This document shows, piece after piece, positions 8,973 through 18,330 of a stretch of DNA of 64,000 nucleotides. The notes under the pieces were generated by a model, which made no database searches, was not told the DNA's origin, and saw only the letters and a list, made by a program, of their open reading frames with translations. Location: the NCBI GenBank assembly GCA_016793885.1, contig JAEUHE010000042.1:186001-250000 (forward strand). The letters are read 5' to 3'. Position 1 is the first letter of the stretch; each line of letters begins with the position of its first letter. The position numbers and the translations under genes are program-made. Source of the stretch: Verrucomicrobiales bacterium. Lineage in GTDB: Bacteria > Verrucomicrobiota > Verrucomicrobiia > Limisphaerales > UBA11320.

Positions 8973-11060
8973 TCAGGGATCTCGCCTGGTAGGCGCTGTA
9001 TAGCGGGCCTTTACCCAAACGGTCTGCTTGGGATTGGTAGAGCGTGCGTTCCGCACTTTGAGAGTGAGATAGCCTGCTTGCGAGGGGCTGACCTCCACTC
9101 GAACAACTCCCTGACCTGTGGATTGCCCCACCACCGAGTTCGCGTTCTCAACCTGGAGGGTAATGGGTGTGTTGGTGCGGCTGGGGTGCAACTCGACGAG
9201 GGTTTTCCGATTCGGCGCGGCATAGAGGCGCCCGACTGTCCGCCACTCAACCGATCGTGAAGGGAGAGCGCCACCTTGCCCTAACGACTGGGGATGCGAA
9301 TCCCCCAGGTCATCCGCCATCTCCCATTCCTGCAGGGTGCTGATCTCTGCTTGGGGCGGAATTGGGCTGATACCGGCGGGGCCCCAGACGGCATAGCCCC
9401 GTCGTCGGTTAGACCCATCGCATGGAGGCACATGGATGGTGACCTGTCCTGTCCCTCCCACGACCAGATCCTCGGTGTTCGCCCCGGAATAGTCGTGGAG
9501 ACGGGTGCCGGGAGCGAACGAGGTGGGGATCGTTGCCTCTTGCCAAGCTGTCCAATGGTCGTTCACGCCGATGATGGCCCGCGACTGACGCTCCATCACC
9601 AGCAAGTCGGCGGCCTGCCAGCGGACCAGATAAGCTCCCTCCTTGAACCTCAGGCTCTCATGACACCAGATCAGGTTCTTGAGATAATCGCGCGCTGGAA
9701 GTGTGGATTCGTTGGTGGGAAAATGGGTCCAGCGCGCACTGGTGGAGTGAAGGTCGAAAAGGTCTTCGAAGAAGATGCAAGGGGATCCATCCATGGCGAA
9801 GGCCACCGCGTAAGCGGCTTGGATACGAGGATCGTTGGGGTCGACGTGGCCGCCCAATTCGTTGGCGGAGTCCCACCCGACGTAATCACCTGTCGCGCCT
9901 AGTCTCGGACGAAACGAGTCATGGCTGTTAACGAAGCTGACGGCTCGAGTGCGACGCTGCTGTTGTGTGCTGGGAAGGGAGCCTAAGTCGAAGAAACCAC
10001 TGCCATCGATCATGCTCTTGAGCGACGAACGCAGGCTGAAATCAAAACTGCCCACCACGTCAGCGAAGCCGTCGCTGTGGTTCACGCTGTCGACCCACTG
10101 GTCAAGTTGGTCTCGGTTTCCGATGTATTCGCCCACGGCGAACATATCCGGTCCACCACTGGCGTCGTTGGCATTGTGGGCGAGGTTCCACAGGAAATCT
10201 TTGCAGGCCCACGGTTCGAAGTGTTTGACGGCATCAATGCGAAACCCGTCCACGCCGGTTTGCTTTTTGAGCCAGACTGACCAAGCCCTGACCTGGTCCC
10301 GGACGTAGTTGGCGGGCTGGGTCGGGTTGAATTTCGCGTTGCTACTCCGGCCATACGCATCGCGGAAATAACACAGATCCGGTCCAAACCAGCCTGCGGC
10401 GATATCGCCGTTCTCTGTGTCGTGCGCGGGAGACGGATGAAAGTTCTGCCAGTTTTTCGGGAAACGTCCTTTGCGGGCCAGGTAGTTGGCGGCTGTCTCC
10501 GACTTCGCTGGTGTTTGAAAGCAGGAGTAGCGGAAATTCTTGTATCGGTTTCCGTGAGCTTGGGGGTCTTCGCCACCGCTGCCGTCGCCTGATCCGGCCC
10601 CATTCAGATGGTTCCAGACTACATCCTGGATGACCTCAATGCCATTGGCATGCAGGATGGCCACGCAGCGCAGATAGTCGTCCTTGGTGCCGAAACGCGT
10701 TCCGGTGTTGCCGCCCTGCCATTTGTCGCCGAGGTCATAGTGATCGAAGGGAGCGTAGCCGACTGCGCCCGTAGCATCCTTGTTCTTGCAGGTCGGCGGA
10801 ATCCAGACGGCATCGATTCCCATCTCTCGCAGGCGCGGAGCCAGGTCGGCGAGGTAGGTGGACCAATCGGCAGGATAATTGTTGTTCCAATAGTCCCACC
10901 AGAAAGCCTGAAGCACCACGCGACCGTTGGCCGAACTCGCGGCTGAACGAACGGTTCCCAGGCTCCAGACGAGGCCGATGAGTAGCAGGAAGGCGAAAAG
11001 ATGTTTGAGTGGGTTAGGGGGAGCGGGATGCGACCGATGAAGGATGTGGGGGCTGTCCAT
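8973..11060 (-). CDS. Secreted GH13 alpha-amylase family glycosidase
   Basis: The protein has an N-terminal hydrophobic signal (about residues 18-42) and a (beta/alpha)8 GH13 catalytic domain. The catalytic residues can be placed: nucleophile Asp276 in GFRIDAVKH, acid/base Glu311 in FAVGEYIG, and transition-state Asp381 in FVNSHD. The substrate-binding segment DVVWNHLNG is also present. An all-beta C-terminal domain of amylase type reaches to about residue 545, and an extra 140-residue tail of unknown function follows. It probably cleaves alpha-1,4-glucans outside the cytoplasm. No glucan-uptake genes adjoin it, so the substrate is a family-level inference. Confidence 0.93.
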   Translation of the reverse strand: MDSPHILHRSHPAPPNPLKHLFAFLLLIGLVWSLGTVRSAASSANGRVVLQAFWWDYWNNNYPADWSTYLADLAPRLREMGIDAVWIPPTCKNKDATGAVGYAPFDHYDLGDKWQGGNTGTRFGTKDDYLRCVAILHANGIEVIQDVVWNHLNGAGSGDGSGGEDPQAHGNRYKNFRYSCFQTPAKSETAANYLARKGRFPKNWQNFHPSPAHDTENGDIAAGWFGPDLCYFRDAYGRSSNAKFNPTQPANYVRDQVRAWSVWLKKQTGVDGFRIDAVKHFEPWACKDFLWNLAHNANDASGGPDMFAVGEYIGNRDQLDQWVDSVNHSDGFADVVGSFDFSLRSSLKSMIDGSGFFDLGSLPSTQQQRRTRAVSFVNSHDSFRPRLGATGDYVGWDSANELGGHVDPNDPRIQAAYAVAFAMDGSPCIFFEDLFDLHSTSARWTHFPTNESTLPARDYLKNLIWCHESLRFKEGAYLVRWQAADLLVMERQSRAIIGVNDHWTAWQEATIPTSFAPGTRLHDYSGANTEDLVVGGTGQVTIHVPPCDGSNRRRGYAVWGPAGISPIPPQAEISTLQEWEMADDLGDSHPQSLGQGGALPSRSVEWRTVGRLYAAPNRKTLVELHPSRTNTPITLQVENANSVVGQSTGQGVVRVEVSPSQAGYLTLKVRNARSTNPKQTVWVKARYTAPTRRDP

Positions 11061-11098
11061 AGCTTCCAGGTTCCTGGGGGGTGGTTAATCGAGTGTGT

Positions 11099-11596
11099 TC
11101 ACAAAGGAATGTGTTCGACCTTGTAAATCTGCAGCCCGCGCGCCTGGTAATTGACGAGGGCGGCAGGATGATCCTTGCTGCAGGTGTGAACCCAGACTCG
11201 ATCGGGGTGGGTTTCCCAAGCCGTCAGAAGCGCGCAGCTCAGCAGGTAACCGCCCATCCCTTGGCCGATGAATTTAGGCGCTAGGCCGAAGTAGGAGATT
11301 TCCACCTGACGTTCGATCTGGAAATTCAGCTCGAAGTAACCGGCTGGTGAGCCGTCGTAGTAAAGGACGAACGTGCGCAGTGATTCCGCCTCGGCGTATG
11401 CTTTCCATTCGGCATCGTCCCAGACAAGTTTATCCACCCATCCCCAGTCGCCGCCCACCAACATGTAGAGAAAGCGATTGAACTGCCATTGCTTGACTGT
11501 TGTTTCGCGAATCTCCAGGTGGGGGTCCGGGCAGGGACGGGGCCTGATCGCCTCGCGCGACAGCATTTGGAGATAGGTCACGGTGACGATGGCCAT
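11099..11596 (-). CDS. GNAT-family N-acetyltransferase
   Basis: The protein of about 165 residues contains the acetyl-CoA-binding GNAT pattern: VEISYFGLAPKFIGQGMGGYLLSCAL (motif A with the Q/RxxGxG/A-like QGMGGY), followed by VHTCSKDHPAALVNYQARGLQIYKVE. A longer reading frame reaches 11644 but would overlap the nitrilase gene. The ATG at 11596, 7 bp after the nitrilase stop, gives a compact two-gene unit and a normal GNAT length. Its acceptor substrate cannot be predicted. Confidence 0.85.
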   Translation of the reverse strand: MAIVTVTYLQMLSREAIRPRPCPDPHLEIRETTVKQWQFNRFLYMLVGGDWGWVDKLVWDDAEWKAYAEAESLRTFVLYYDGSPAGYFELNFQIERQVEISYFGLAPKFIGQGMGGYLLSCALLTAWETHPDRVWVHTCSKDHPAALVNYQARGLQIYKVEHIPL

Positions 11597-11603
11597 GTCC
11601 GGG

Positions 11604-12413
11604 TCATTGGAGGTGGGTCGCGAGGACTGCTGCCGTGGAAGCACCTGGGGGCATTCGCCGATCCGTCAGCGCAGGGAACTTTGCTCGCCAACTCGCCGAC
11701 AGGTGTGGATCCAGCTGAGCCTTCATGACTCCTTCGGGCTCTCCCGCCTCCGCCAGGATTTCCCCTAACGGGTCGACAATCAGGCTCTGGCCGGTGTAGT
11801 GAAGCGTGGGATCGCTACCGGTTCGGTTAACGCCTACGACATAGGCTTGGTTCTCTATTGCTCGCGCTTGCAGCAACGTTCGCCAATGGCCCACTCGAAC
11901 GACCGGCCAATTGGCGATCACGACAAGGAGGTCCGCACCTTGGTCAATCGCGGCGCGGAACAGTTCAGGGAAGCGAAGGTCGTAGCAAACGAATGGAGCG
12001 ATTCGGAATCCGCCATAGGAAAAGACTTCGACCTGTGTTCCGGCCGCAAAGTTTTGAGCCTCCCCGGCCAAGGTAAACGGCTGCATTTTCGCGTAGCGGC
12101 ACTCCATGACACCCGCAGGGGAAAGGAACACCGATTCGTTTCTGGGACGACCCTGGGCATCCTTAAGGACCATTCCAGCCAGGATTCCAACCTGGTGCTT
12201 CTGAGCCAACTGAGAGAGGAAACGTACGGTCGGGGAGGGAAGTGATTCCTGGTTTTTAGCGGCATCCATGCTGAATCCGGTCGCGAACATCTCCGGCAGC
12301 ACAATGAGGGATCCTGGCTCGGGGGAGGCTGCGGCCATCAGGCGATCGACGCGGGAGAAATTCTCCGGCTTGTTTTCCCAAACGATGTCTAATTGGATGC
12401 CAATGACGTTCAT
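11604..12413 (-). CDS. Carbon-nitrogen hydrolase, omega-amidase (YafV/NIT2) type
   Basis: This 269-residue cytoplasmic nitrilase-superfamily enzyme has the complete catalytic triad: Glu41 in VLPEMFATGF, Lys109 in YAKMQPFTLAGE and Cys143 in FVCYDLRFPE. The FxxCYDLRFPE form and the EMFATGF motif point to the omega-amidase subgroup, which hydrolyses 2-oxoglutaramate or 2-oxosuccinamate made by glutamine transaminases, including in methionine salvage. The GNAT gene follows after 7 bp. No methionine-salvage gene is near, so the exact amide substrate is inferred. Confidence 0.92.
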   Translation of the reverse strand: MNVIGIQLDIVWENKPENFSRVDRLMAAASPEPGSLIVLPEMFATGFSMDAAKNQESLPSPTVRFLSQLAQKHQVGILAGMVLKDAQGRPRNESVFLSPAGVMECRYAKMQPFTLAGEAQNFAAGTQVEVFSYGGFRIAPFVCYDLRFPELFRAAIDQGADLLVVIANWPVVRVGHWRTLLQARAIENQAYVVGVNRTGSDPTLHYTGQSLIVDPLGEILAEAGEPEGVMKAQLDPHLSASWRAKFPALTDRRMPPGASTAAVLATHLQ

Positions 12414-12761
12414 GGTGGCGCGCTTTCGAAAACTAGGCCTGGGGCCTGTTAACGCTCAGGCCTGCTGTAAAGCGAGCCTAGGCGGTTCCTGAACCGGGTC
12501 AAGAGTGCCGACAAGTGGGGTGGTGGCCCAGGTGTGACTATTTCCGGGTGAGGGCGCGTCCGCATCAGCAGAGATTCCCGACTCCGTCGGGACCTGAAAC
12601 GCTGGGCAACGCCAGCGTTTCTCGCATTGCCGGCAGAGTCCGAATCCCGCGGGTTCTCGGCTTCGGCCTCAGAAACTCCTTCGAACAGAGGGCTACCCTG
12701 AACACATTCTGTGACCTCTGAATCTTGCATCTCCGTCGATGGGTCCGCTACCCTGCCTGGC
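12414..12761. other. Intergenic region with a cluster of short hairpins
   Basis: This 348-bp divergent region holds the promoters of the nitrilase and SMP-30 genes and a cluster of short perfect inverted repeats. These are a 7-bp stem at 12576-12582/12586-12592, a 10-bp stem at 12596-12605/12612-12621, and a GC-rich hairpin at 12642-12656. The stretch 12631-12660 resembles the start of the repeat element at 22716-22745. Reading frames crossing it are made mostly of these palindromes and I do not accept them as genes. Confidence 0.7.
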
Positions 12762-13691
12762 ATGATTTCGAAGCGAACCTTCCTTCGTCGGACTGCGGCA
12801 GCTCTCGCGCTGCCCGCGGTGGTTCCCCTGGCGGGCTGTCAGTCGAGCGGGTCCCATGAGCCGCTTTGGACCGCGAGACCGCTTACGCAGCCGGGTGAGT
12901 TCACACTCGGCATTGAAGGGCCGGCCTGCGATCGCGATGGGAATGTCTACGCCGTCAACTATCGCAAAGAGGGAACCATCGGACGCACTCGACCCGACGG
13001 CACTTCCGAGGTTTTCGTTGAGCTTCCCGGCAAGAGCGTTGGGAACGGGATCGTGTTCGATCGCGCTGGCCAGATGTTTGTCGCCGATTACACCCAGCAC
13101 AATGTGCTGCAGATCGACCCGCGTACGCGCAAGATTTCGGTGTTCGCGCACAACCCGAAGATGAACCAGCCTAACGATCTGGCGATAGCCCCGGATGGCA
13201 CTCTGTTTGCGAGCGACCCGGGATGGAAGACTGGTGATGGTCAGCTGTGGCGTATCGACAAGGATGGCTCGACGCATCTGCTCGCTCAGGGAATGGGTAC
13301 CACCAACGGCATCGAGGTCAGTCCTGATGGGAGCACGCTCTATGTGAACGAGAGCGTTCAGCGCAATGTTTGGGCATTTACCCTGACTCCACAGCGTACC
13401 TTGACCAATAAACGCCTGCTCAGGAAATTCGAGGATTTCGGCTTCGATGGCATGCGCGCGGATGTCGATGGGAATCTCTATATCACCAGGCATGGTGCTG
13501 GTTTGGTGGCTGTGGTCTCCCCGCAGGGGGAAGTCCTACGCACCATTCCGGTCCTGGGCAGCAAGCCGAGCAATTTGTGCTTTGGGGGGCCGGATGGCCG
13601 AACGATTTACGTCACGGAAGTGGAGCATACTCGGCTGGTCACATTCCGCACGGAGCGTCCTGGGCTGGCCTGGAAGCGACTCCGCTCCTGA
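12762..13691 (+). CDS. SMP-30/gluconolactonase-like beta-propeller lipoprotein
   Basis: The protein of about 309 residues starts MISKRTFLRRTAAALALP and reaches a lipobox (PLAGC) near residue 26, so it is probably Tat-exported and lipid-anchored. The remainder is an SMP-30/gluconolactonase six-bladed propeller: GIEGPACDRDGNVYAVNY, GNGIVFDRAGQMFVADYTQHNVLQID, QPNDLAIAPDGTLFASDPGW, TNGIEVSPDGSTLYVNES and SNLCFGGPDGRTIYVTE are the successive blade motifs, with the metal-binding Glu, Asn and Asp positions. An upstream in-frame start at 12711 lacks a signal and was rejected. It likely hydrolyses a sugar lactone outside the cytoplasm; the substrate is unknown. Confidence 0.92.
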   Translation: MISKRTFLRRTAAALALPAVVPLAGCQSSGSHEPLWTARPLTQPGEFTLGIEGPACDRDGNVYAVNYRKEGTIGRTRPDGTSEVFVELPGKSVGNGIVFDRAGQMFVADYTQHNVLQIDPRTRKISVFAHNPKMNQPNDLAIAPDGTLFASDPGWKTGDGQLWRIDKDGSTHLLAQGMGTTNGIEVSPDGSTLYVNESVQRNVWAFTLTPQRTLTNKRLLRKFEDFGFDGMRADVDGNLYITRHGAGLVAVVSPQGEVLRTIPVLGSKPSNLCFGGPDGRTIYVTEVEHTRLVTFRTERPGLAWKRLRS

Positions 13692-13746
13692 CTCTATCAA
13701 GGGACCTCGACCACCGGTTCAACGTCTCCAAACCGCAGTGTTGCCG

Positions 13747-14952
13747 CTAAGAATGCGGACGAAGCTCATCTGATTCGTGAACCTGCACGTGAGTCGCCAG
13801 CCAAATACTTAGCGCGCCAGCCGCAACGGCGATCCATCCCAGCCAGTGAAAATTCACTAGTTCCCCGGAAGGGGCGGTGGTTACCACCCGGCCGGCGATA
13901 CCGGAAGCCAGTCCGGTGGCGAGGTCGCGAGCGCAGCCGCTCAAGCTCATAAAGGCCCCGCGTCGCGACGCCGGCACGGCGAGCGTCATGATTGCCTGGC
14001 CGGGCACGAAGCGTCCGCTGGCGAAGACAAAGAACGCTCCGCCCGAAACCAGCACCGCCCAGACTGGCAGGCGGCCTGAGTTCGCGATGAACACCGTGAC
14101 CAGGCTCGCGATGATGACCAGCACGGAGAACACGCGGCGCCGCCCGAAACGGTCGGCCAGCCTGCCGATCCGTGGCGCGGTGAACACGGTCAGCACCCCG
14201 CCGGTCAGATACACGAGGAACAGATCGTTTTCCGGCAAACCGACGTTATGAACGAGATAAGGGGAGAGCAGCGGAATGATGGTGAAATGGCCCAGCACGG
14301 TTGCCACCATGAACAGCAAAGCCCGGCCGGCATTGGCGTCGCGTATCAGTTCGGAGAACGCGCGCCGGGAGCGGCCGCCCTCGAGATGTCCGCGAAGAGA
14401 CGGCATTTTCAACAGCGCCACCGCCCACGTCACACTCGCCATTCCTGCGAGGACGAAGAACGGAGTTTCCCAACGGAACATCTGCGCCAGTTGCAGCCCG
14501 AAAGGGACGCCGAGCGCCGCCGCTACCGAGAAAGCGGTCATCACGATGCCCATGGCCGCCGCGCGGCGTTGCGGCGGGATGACGTCCCCGACGATGGCCA
14601 ATACGGTTGCCGTGGAAAGTCCTCCGAACGCGCCGCTGACCGCCCGCGCGACGAGAAGAGGCGTGGCATTTTGCACCAAGGCACACGTCAAGGTACCCAG
14701 AGCGAATCCCGCATAAGTGAACAGCAGCAGCTTCTTGCGATCGAACCGGTCAACGAACGGCGCAGCCAGCAGGCTGACGATGCCGGAGCTGATCGCATAG
14801 GCTGCCACAAAGGCCGCGAATTGTCCCGGCCCGATCTCCATCACCCGCATGAGCTGCGGTCCAAGCGGCATCATGATCATGAAGTCCATGATATGCGTGA
14901 ACTGCACCGCCGCGAGCAGCAGCAACAATGAACGTTCGGAAAGTGGTTTCAT
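13747..14952 (-). CDS. Major facilitator superfamily transporter
   Basis: This 401-residue inner-membrane protein has about 12 hydrophobic segments. The MFS loop 2-3 motif appears as FVDRFDRKKLLLFTYAG (about residues 65-81) and its half-repeat as IGRLADRFGRRRVFSVLV (about 262-279). The segment GDVIPPQRRAAAMGIVMTAFSVAAALGVPFGL resembles the AraJ/drug:H+ antiporter-type transporters. It stands alone, 36 bp from the ABC-F gene on its upstream side and facing the SMP-30 gene. The substrate is unknown; efflux of a sugar or drug-like compound is the usual guess for this subgroup. Confidence 0.92.
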   Translation of the reverse strand: MKPLSERSLLLLLAAVQFTHIMDFMIMMPLGPQLMRVMEIGPGQFAAFVAAYAISSGIVSLLAAPFVDRFDRKKLLLFTYAGFALGTLTCALVQNATPLLVARAVSGAFGGLSTATVLAIVGDVIPPQRRAAAMGIVMTAFSVAAALGVPFGLQLAQMFRWETPFFVLAGMASVTWAVALLKMPSLRGHLEGGRSRRAFSELIRDANAGRALLFMVATVLGHFTIIPLLSPYLVHNVGLPENDLFLVYLTGGVLTVFTAPRIGRLADRFGRRRVFSVLVIIASLVTVFIANSGRLPVWAVLVSGGAFFVFASGRFVPGQAIMTLAVPASRRGAFMSLSGCARDLATGLASGIAGRVVTTAPSGELVNFHWLGWIAVAAGALSIWLATHVQVHESDELRPHS

Positions 14953-14988
14953 GGCGCCGGACCCCGACGGCTGGCTTCGAGGAGCCGC

Positions 14989-16905
14989 TTAAACCGAGGC
15001 GGACTCGACGCGGATGGCCTCAAGCTCCTCCCAACGGGCGTAGAGGCTGACGATTCGTTGCTTTTCCTTCTCCATCTGCTCGGTGAGTTGGGTTGTTTTC
15101 GTTCCGTAGTCGCGGTGGAAATCCGGAGAAATGAAGAGGGCCTCGATTCGGGCCACTTCCGCCTCGGCCGCCTGGATGACCGCCTCGATCCCCTCCAGCT
15201 CGCGCTGTTCCTTGAAGCTGAGCTTGCGCTTTTTGCCGCTGCCTCCGCCGCTGGCGACCGTCGCTCCCGCTTTTTCTCTCGCCCCCGGGTTCTCCCCAGA
15301 ACGGCCTCCGGCTCGTGCCTGGGAGGCGCGCTTCTTCTTCTCCAAATAATAGTCGTAGTTTCCGATGCTGTATTCGACCCGGCCTTCGCCTTCGAAGGCG
15401 AGGATGCCGGTGCAGATCCGGTTCAGAAAGTAGCGGTCATGGCTAACCACCAGGACGCAGCCGGTGAATGCCAGCAGCGCTTCCTCCAACACCCGTAGTG
15501 AGGGCAGGTCCAGATCGTTGGTGGGCTCATCCAGGATCAGGAAGTTTCCTCCCTGCTTGAGGATGCGTGCGAGCAGGAGCCGGCTGCGTTCACCTCCGCT
15601 CAGGTACTTCACCGGAGTGACGATGCGGTCGTCCGTGAACAAGAAGCGTTTGAGGTAAGCGCGCAACGAAAGCTTGGAGTCGCCCCACTTCACCCACTCA
15701 CTGCCATCGCTGATCTCCTCGAGCACGGTCCGATCTTCATTCAGCTGTAGTCTCCCCTGGTCAATGTAATTGAACTGAGTCAACTGCCCGGTCCGGACCT
15801 CTCCGAGCGTGGGGGCGAGCTGCCCGATCAAAATGCGCAGCAGCGTGGTTTTGCCCAGTCCGTTTCGTCCAGTGATCCCGATACGTGTTCCGCCGGCGAA
15901 GGTCAGGTCGATGTTCTGGAACAGCCACCGGCCGCCGAGTTCCATTCCGACGCCACACAGATCCACCACGCGATTTCCCAGCTGGGGCGCCGGTGGGATC
16001 ACCAGATCCATGTCGGACTCCTCCGGGGGAGGGCCTTGCTCGGCCACTTCGAAGAATTGGTCGAGGCGGCTCTTGGACTTCGTGGTCCGCGCCTTGGGCT
16101 GACGGCGGACCCAGTCCATTTCCCGCCGCAGGAACATCTGGCGTTTATGCTCGACGAGTTCCTCGGACAGCAGCTTCTCCGCCCGCGCCCCGAGGTAATC
16201 GGTGTAGTTGCCATCGTAGCGTTCGAACACGCCGTTGCGGAGTTCGATGATCCCGGTGGCGATTTGATCGAGAAAGTGTCGATCGTGAGTCACTACGAGC
16301 AAGGCGCCGGGGTATTGGGAGAGATACTCCACGATCCATTCAATGCTCTCGGTGTCGAGATGGTTGGTGGGTTCATCCAGGATGAGGAGATCCGGTTGGG
16401 CGACGATCGCGCGCGCCAGGGCTACACGTCGTTTTTCCCCGCCGGACAGCGACTGGATGTCCCGATCTGCCGCCGGGCAGTTCAGGTGCGCCAGGGCCAG
16501 CGTGATACGGTGGTCCAGATTCCATCCATCGAAGTGGGCGATTTGTTCCTCCAGGACGGCGTGTCGGGGTGAGTCTCCCGCGAGGTTTTCGAACTCTTCG
16601 ATGAGATCCAAGATGTGCTTGGCTCCCGATCGAATATTCTCCTGCACGTTCAAGGCGGGATCGAGGGTGAACTCCTGGGGGAGATAGCCGACCACCAGGC
16701 CGCGCTGCCGGGTGACATTGCCCGAATCGGGAACGATCTCGCCGGTGAGAATACGCAAGAACGTTGTCTTGCCGCTGCCGTTGCGGCCCACCAGACCGAG
16801 GCGGTCGTGCTCGGCGACCGACAGCGAGGCGCGGTTCAGGATCTCTCGATCGTTGTGTCGGAGTTCGATGTCCTGAGTGGACAAGATTGAAATTCCAGGT
16901 TCCAT
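14989..16905 (-). CDS. ABC-F family ATPase (Uup-like)
   Basis: This soluble 638-residue protein has two ABC ATPase domains and no membrane segment. Walker A motifs are GRNGSGKTT (about residue 39) and GRNGLGKTT (about 347). Signatures are LSGGEKRRVALARAI and LSGGERSRLLLARIL, and Walker B LLILDEPTNHLD and FLILDEPTNDLD. The inter-domain linker is charged. A C-terminal coiled coil with a basic Gly/Ser-rich lead-in (about 535-630, KKRKLSFKEQRELEGIEAVI) identifies the Uup branch. ABC-F proteins act on ribosomes or, for Uup, in replication-linked precise excision; the exact role here is inferred. Confidence 0.94.
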   Translation of the reverse strand: MEPGISILSTQDIELRHNDREILNRASLSVAEHDRLGLVGRNGSGKTTFLRILTGEIVPDSGNVTRQRGLVVGYLPQEFTLDPALNVQENIRSGAKHILDLIEEFENLAGDSPRHAVLEEQIAHFDGWNLDHRITLALAHLNCPAADRDIQSLSGGEKRRVALARAIVAQPDLLILDEPTNHLDTESIEWIVEYLSQYPGALLVVTHDRHFLDQIATGIIELRNGVFERYDGNYTDYLGARAEKLLSEELVEHKRQMFLRREMDWVRRQPKARTTKSKSRLDQFFEVAEQGPPPEESDMDLVIPPAPQLGNRVVDLCGVGMELGGRWLFQNIDLTFAGGTRIGITGRNGLGKTTLLRILIGQLAPTLGEVRTGQLTQFNYIDQGRLQLNEDRTVLEEISDGSEWVKWGDSKLSLRAYLKRFLFTDDRIVTPVKYLSGGERSRLLLARILKQGGNFLILDEPTNDLDLPSLRVLEEALLAFTGCVLVVSHDRYFLNRICTGILAFEGEGRVEYSIGNYDYYLEKKKRASQARAGGRSGENPGAREKAGATVASGGGSGKKRKLSFKEQRELEGIEAVIQAAEAEVARIEALFISPDFHRDYGTKTTQLTEQMEKEKQRIVSLYARWEELEAIRVESASV

Positions 16906-17068
16906 GGTTCTAATGCTCTAAAGTGAGTTCGGTCGACGGCGTCGGTCTGTAGCGGCGTTCCTGAGGCGACCCTGCCGGTGACCGGTCAGGCGCTCCAAGA
17001 GACAGCTCGATGCTTCCGTCCTCGGACGGATCGGAGGGGAGGGGAGCGGTGGAGCGGTCTGGGCGGGG

Positions 17069-18178
17069 TTACTTACGTCGAGCGCTCCACTCAACGTCCT
17101 GCTCCTCCCCGTTGAGGAGGGTTTTGACGCGTCCGTTGATTTTGCCGTCCGTCAGCGTCCCCGACATGCGGTAGGTTAGCTCGCCTCCGGTTGGGCGGTC
17201 GCGCTTCACGGTCCAGCTCATTCGGTTTCCTTCCAGCTTACCATCGGCGATCTCCAGCCAGCGGTCGGTGTTGCCCCGGGCGAACTTGCCTGTGATTTGG
17301 CTGCCTTGAACCGTGAGGATCAGCGGGGCTTCCACCGGATTGCCGTCCGGACCTTGAATCTTCCAGATCCATTCTCCAGCGAGAGTTTGAGCATTGGGAT
17401 TGACTGCATCGCCTGCCGTTTGGCCACCCATCAGTGAACTGAGTTTCTCCTCGATAGAGTCGGCCCACAGCGAGTAGCCCTTCGGCGACAAGTGCAGATA
17501 ATCGGGCATAAGGTCACGCGGGATCAAACCCTGCTCGGTAACGAAGAGATGTCCGATGTCCAGCCAGTGCACCCACTGACTGTCGGCCAGACGCCGAAGG
17601 ATCTGGTTCACCTGGAGCAGCTTTCCGCGCTGGTTGGAGGGGTTTTCACCCCGAGGAAAGATGGCCAACAGCAGAATCTTGGTCTGGGGAAGCTTCGCTC
17701 GCAGCTTGGTGACGATCGCGGCGACGCCGTCGGCTATCTGAGCGATCGAGTTGTCTTCTCCGTTGGAGTTGTTGGTGCCGATCATGACCACCGCAGCGCG
17801 CGGCGCGAGTCCGTCGACGTTCCCATTGTCCAGGCGCCAAAGCACATGCTGAGTTCGGTCGCCTCCAATGCCCAGGTTGATCGCCTTGCGCGGGGCATAA
17901 TAGCGTTCCCACACCGCTTTGCCTTCTCCTTCCCAGCCTTGGGTGATGGAATCGCCGATGAAGATGACCTCGGCGGAGCGGCCGCCATCAGCCGCCCGCT
18001 GATTGAGGAGCTTTTGGCGGGTCTTCCAGCTTTCGTCGGCTCGAGGGACGGGGTCGGTCGCCGAGTGCACACTGGCGCCCTGGCCGACTCCTGGAAAGAG
18101 GCAGAACGCGACACTCGTCAACAAGGCGAAGAGCGCTGGTCGGTTGGTAAGTCGATGGGTTAATTGCGGCGATGACAT
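17069..18178 (-). CDS. Secreted GDSL/SGNH hydrolase with C-terminal beta domain
   Basis: After a signal peptide (RPALFALLTSVAFCLFPGVGQGAS) comes an SGNH hydrolase: block I FIGDSITQGW with the nucleophilic Ser, block II INLGIGGDRTQHVLWRL with the oxyanion Gly, block III VVMIGTNNSNGED with the Asn, and block V MPDYLHLSPKGY with the catalytic Asp/His. This form is closest to the platelet-activating-factor acetylhydrolase-like and carbohydrate-esterase members. A tail of about 105 residues (from LAGEWIWKIQGPDG) looks like a small beta-sandwich found on PVC secreted proteins. An in-frame start at 18196 is possible, but the ATG at 18178 gives a normal signal peptide. Confidence 0.92.
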   Translation of the reverse strand: MSSPQLTHRLTNRPALFALLTSVAFCLFPGVGQGASVHSATDPVPRADESWKTRQKLLNQRAADGGRSAEVIFIGDSITQGWEGEGKAVWERYYAPRKAINLGIGGDRTQHVLWRLDNGNVDGLAPRAAVVMIGTNNSNGEDNSIAQIADGVAAIVTKLRAKLPQTKILLLAIFPRGENPSNQRGKLLQVNQILRRLADSQWVHWLDIGHLFVTEQGLIPRDLMPDYLHLSPKGYSLWADSIEEKLSSLMGGQTAGDAVNPNAQTLAGEWIWKIQGPDGNPVEAPLILTVQGSQITGKFARGNTDRWLEIADGKLEGNRMSWTVKRDRPTGGELTYRMSGTLTDGKINGRVKTLLNGEEQDVEWSARRK

Positions 18179-18330
18179 GGGATAATGATCTAGCAACGAT
18201 TTGATATCCTAAGGGCGGTCGAACTACAACCCGCAAACGCATTTTTCGTTCGGATACTCCAGATGAACAATCTTGCTTCCGGAACAGTCAATCTTTGACT
18301 GCCGGCCCTTGGGCTCCTAACTATTAACGA

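Noticed and set aside
12449-12763. 104-residue minus-strand frame in the nitrilase/SMP-30 gap
   Set aside because: It is made mostly of palindromic repeat sequence and has no recognisable pattern.
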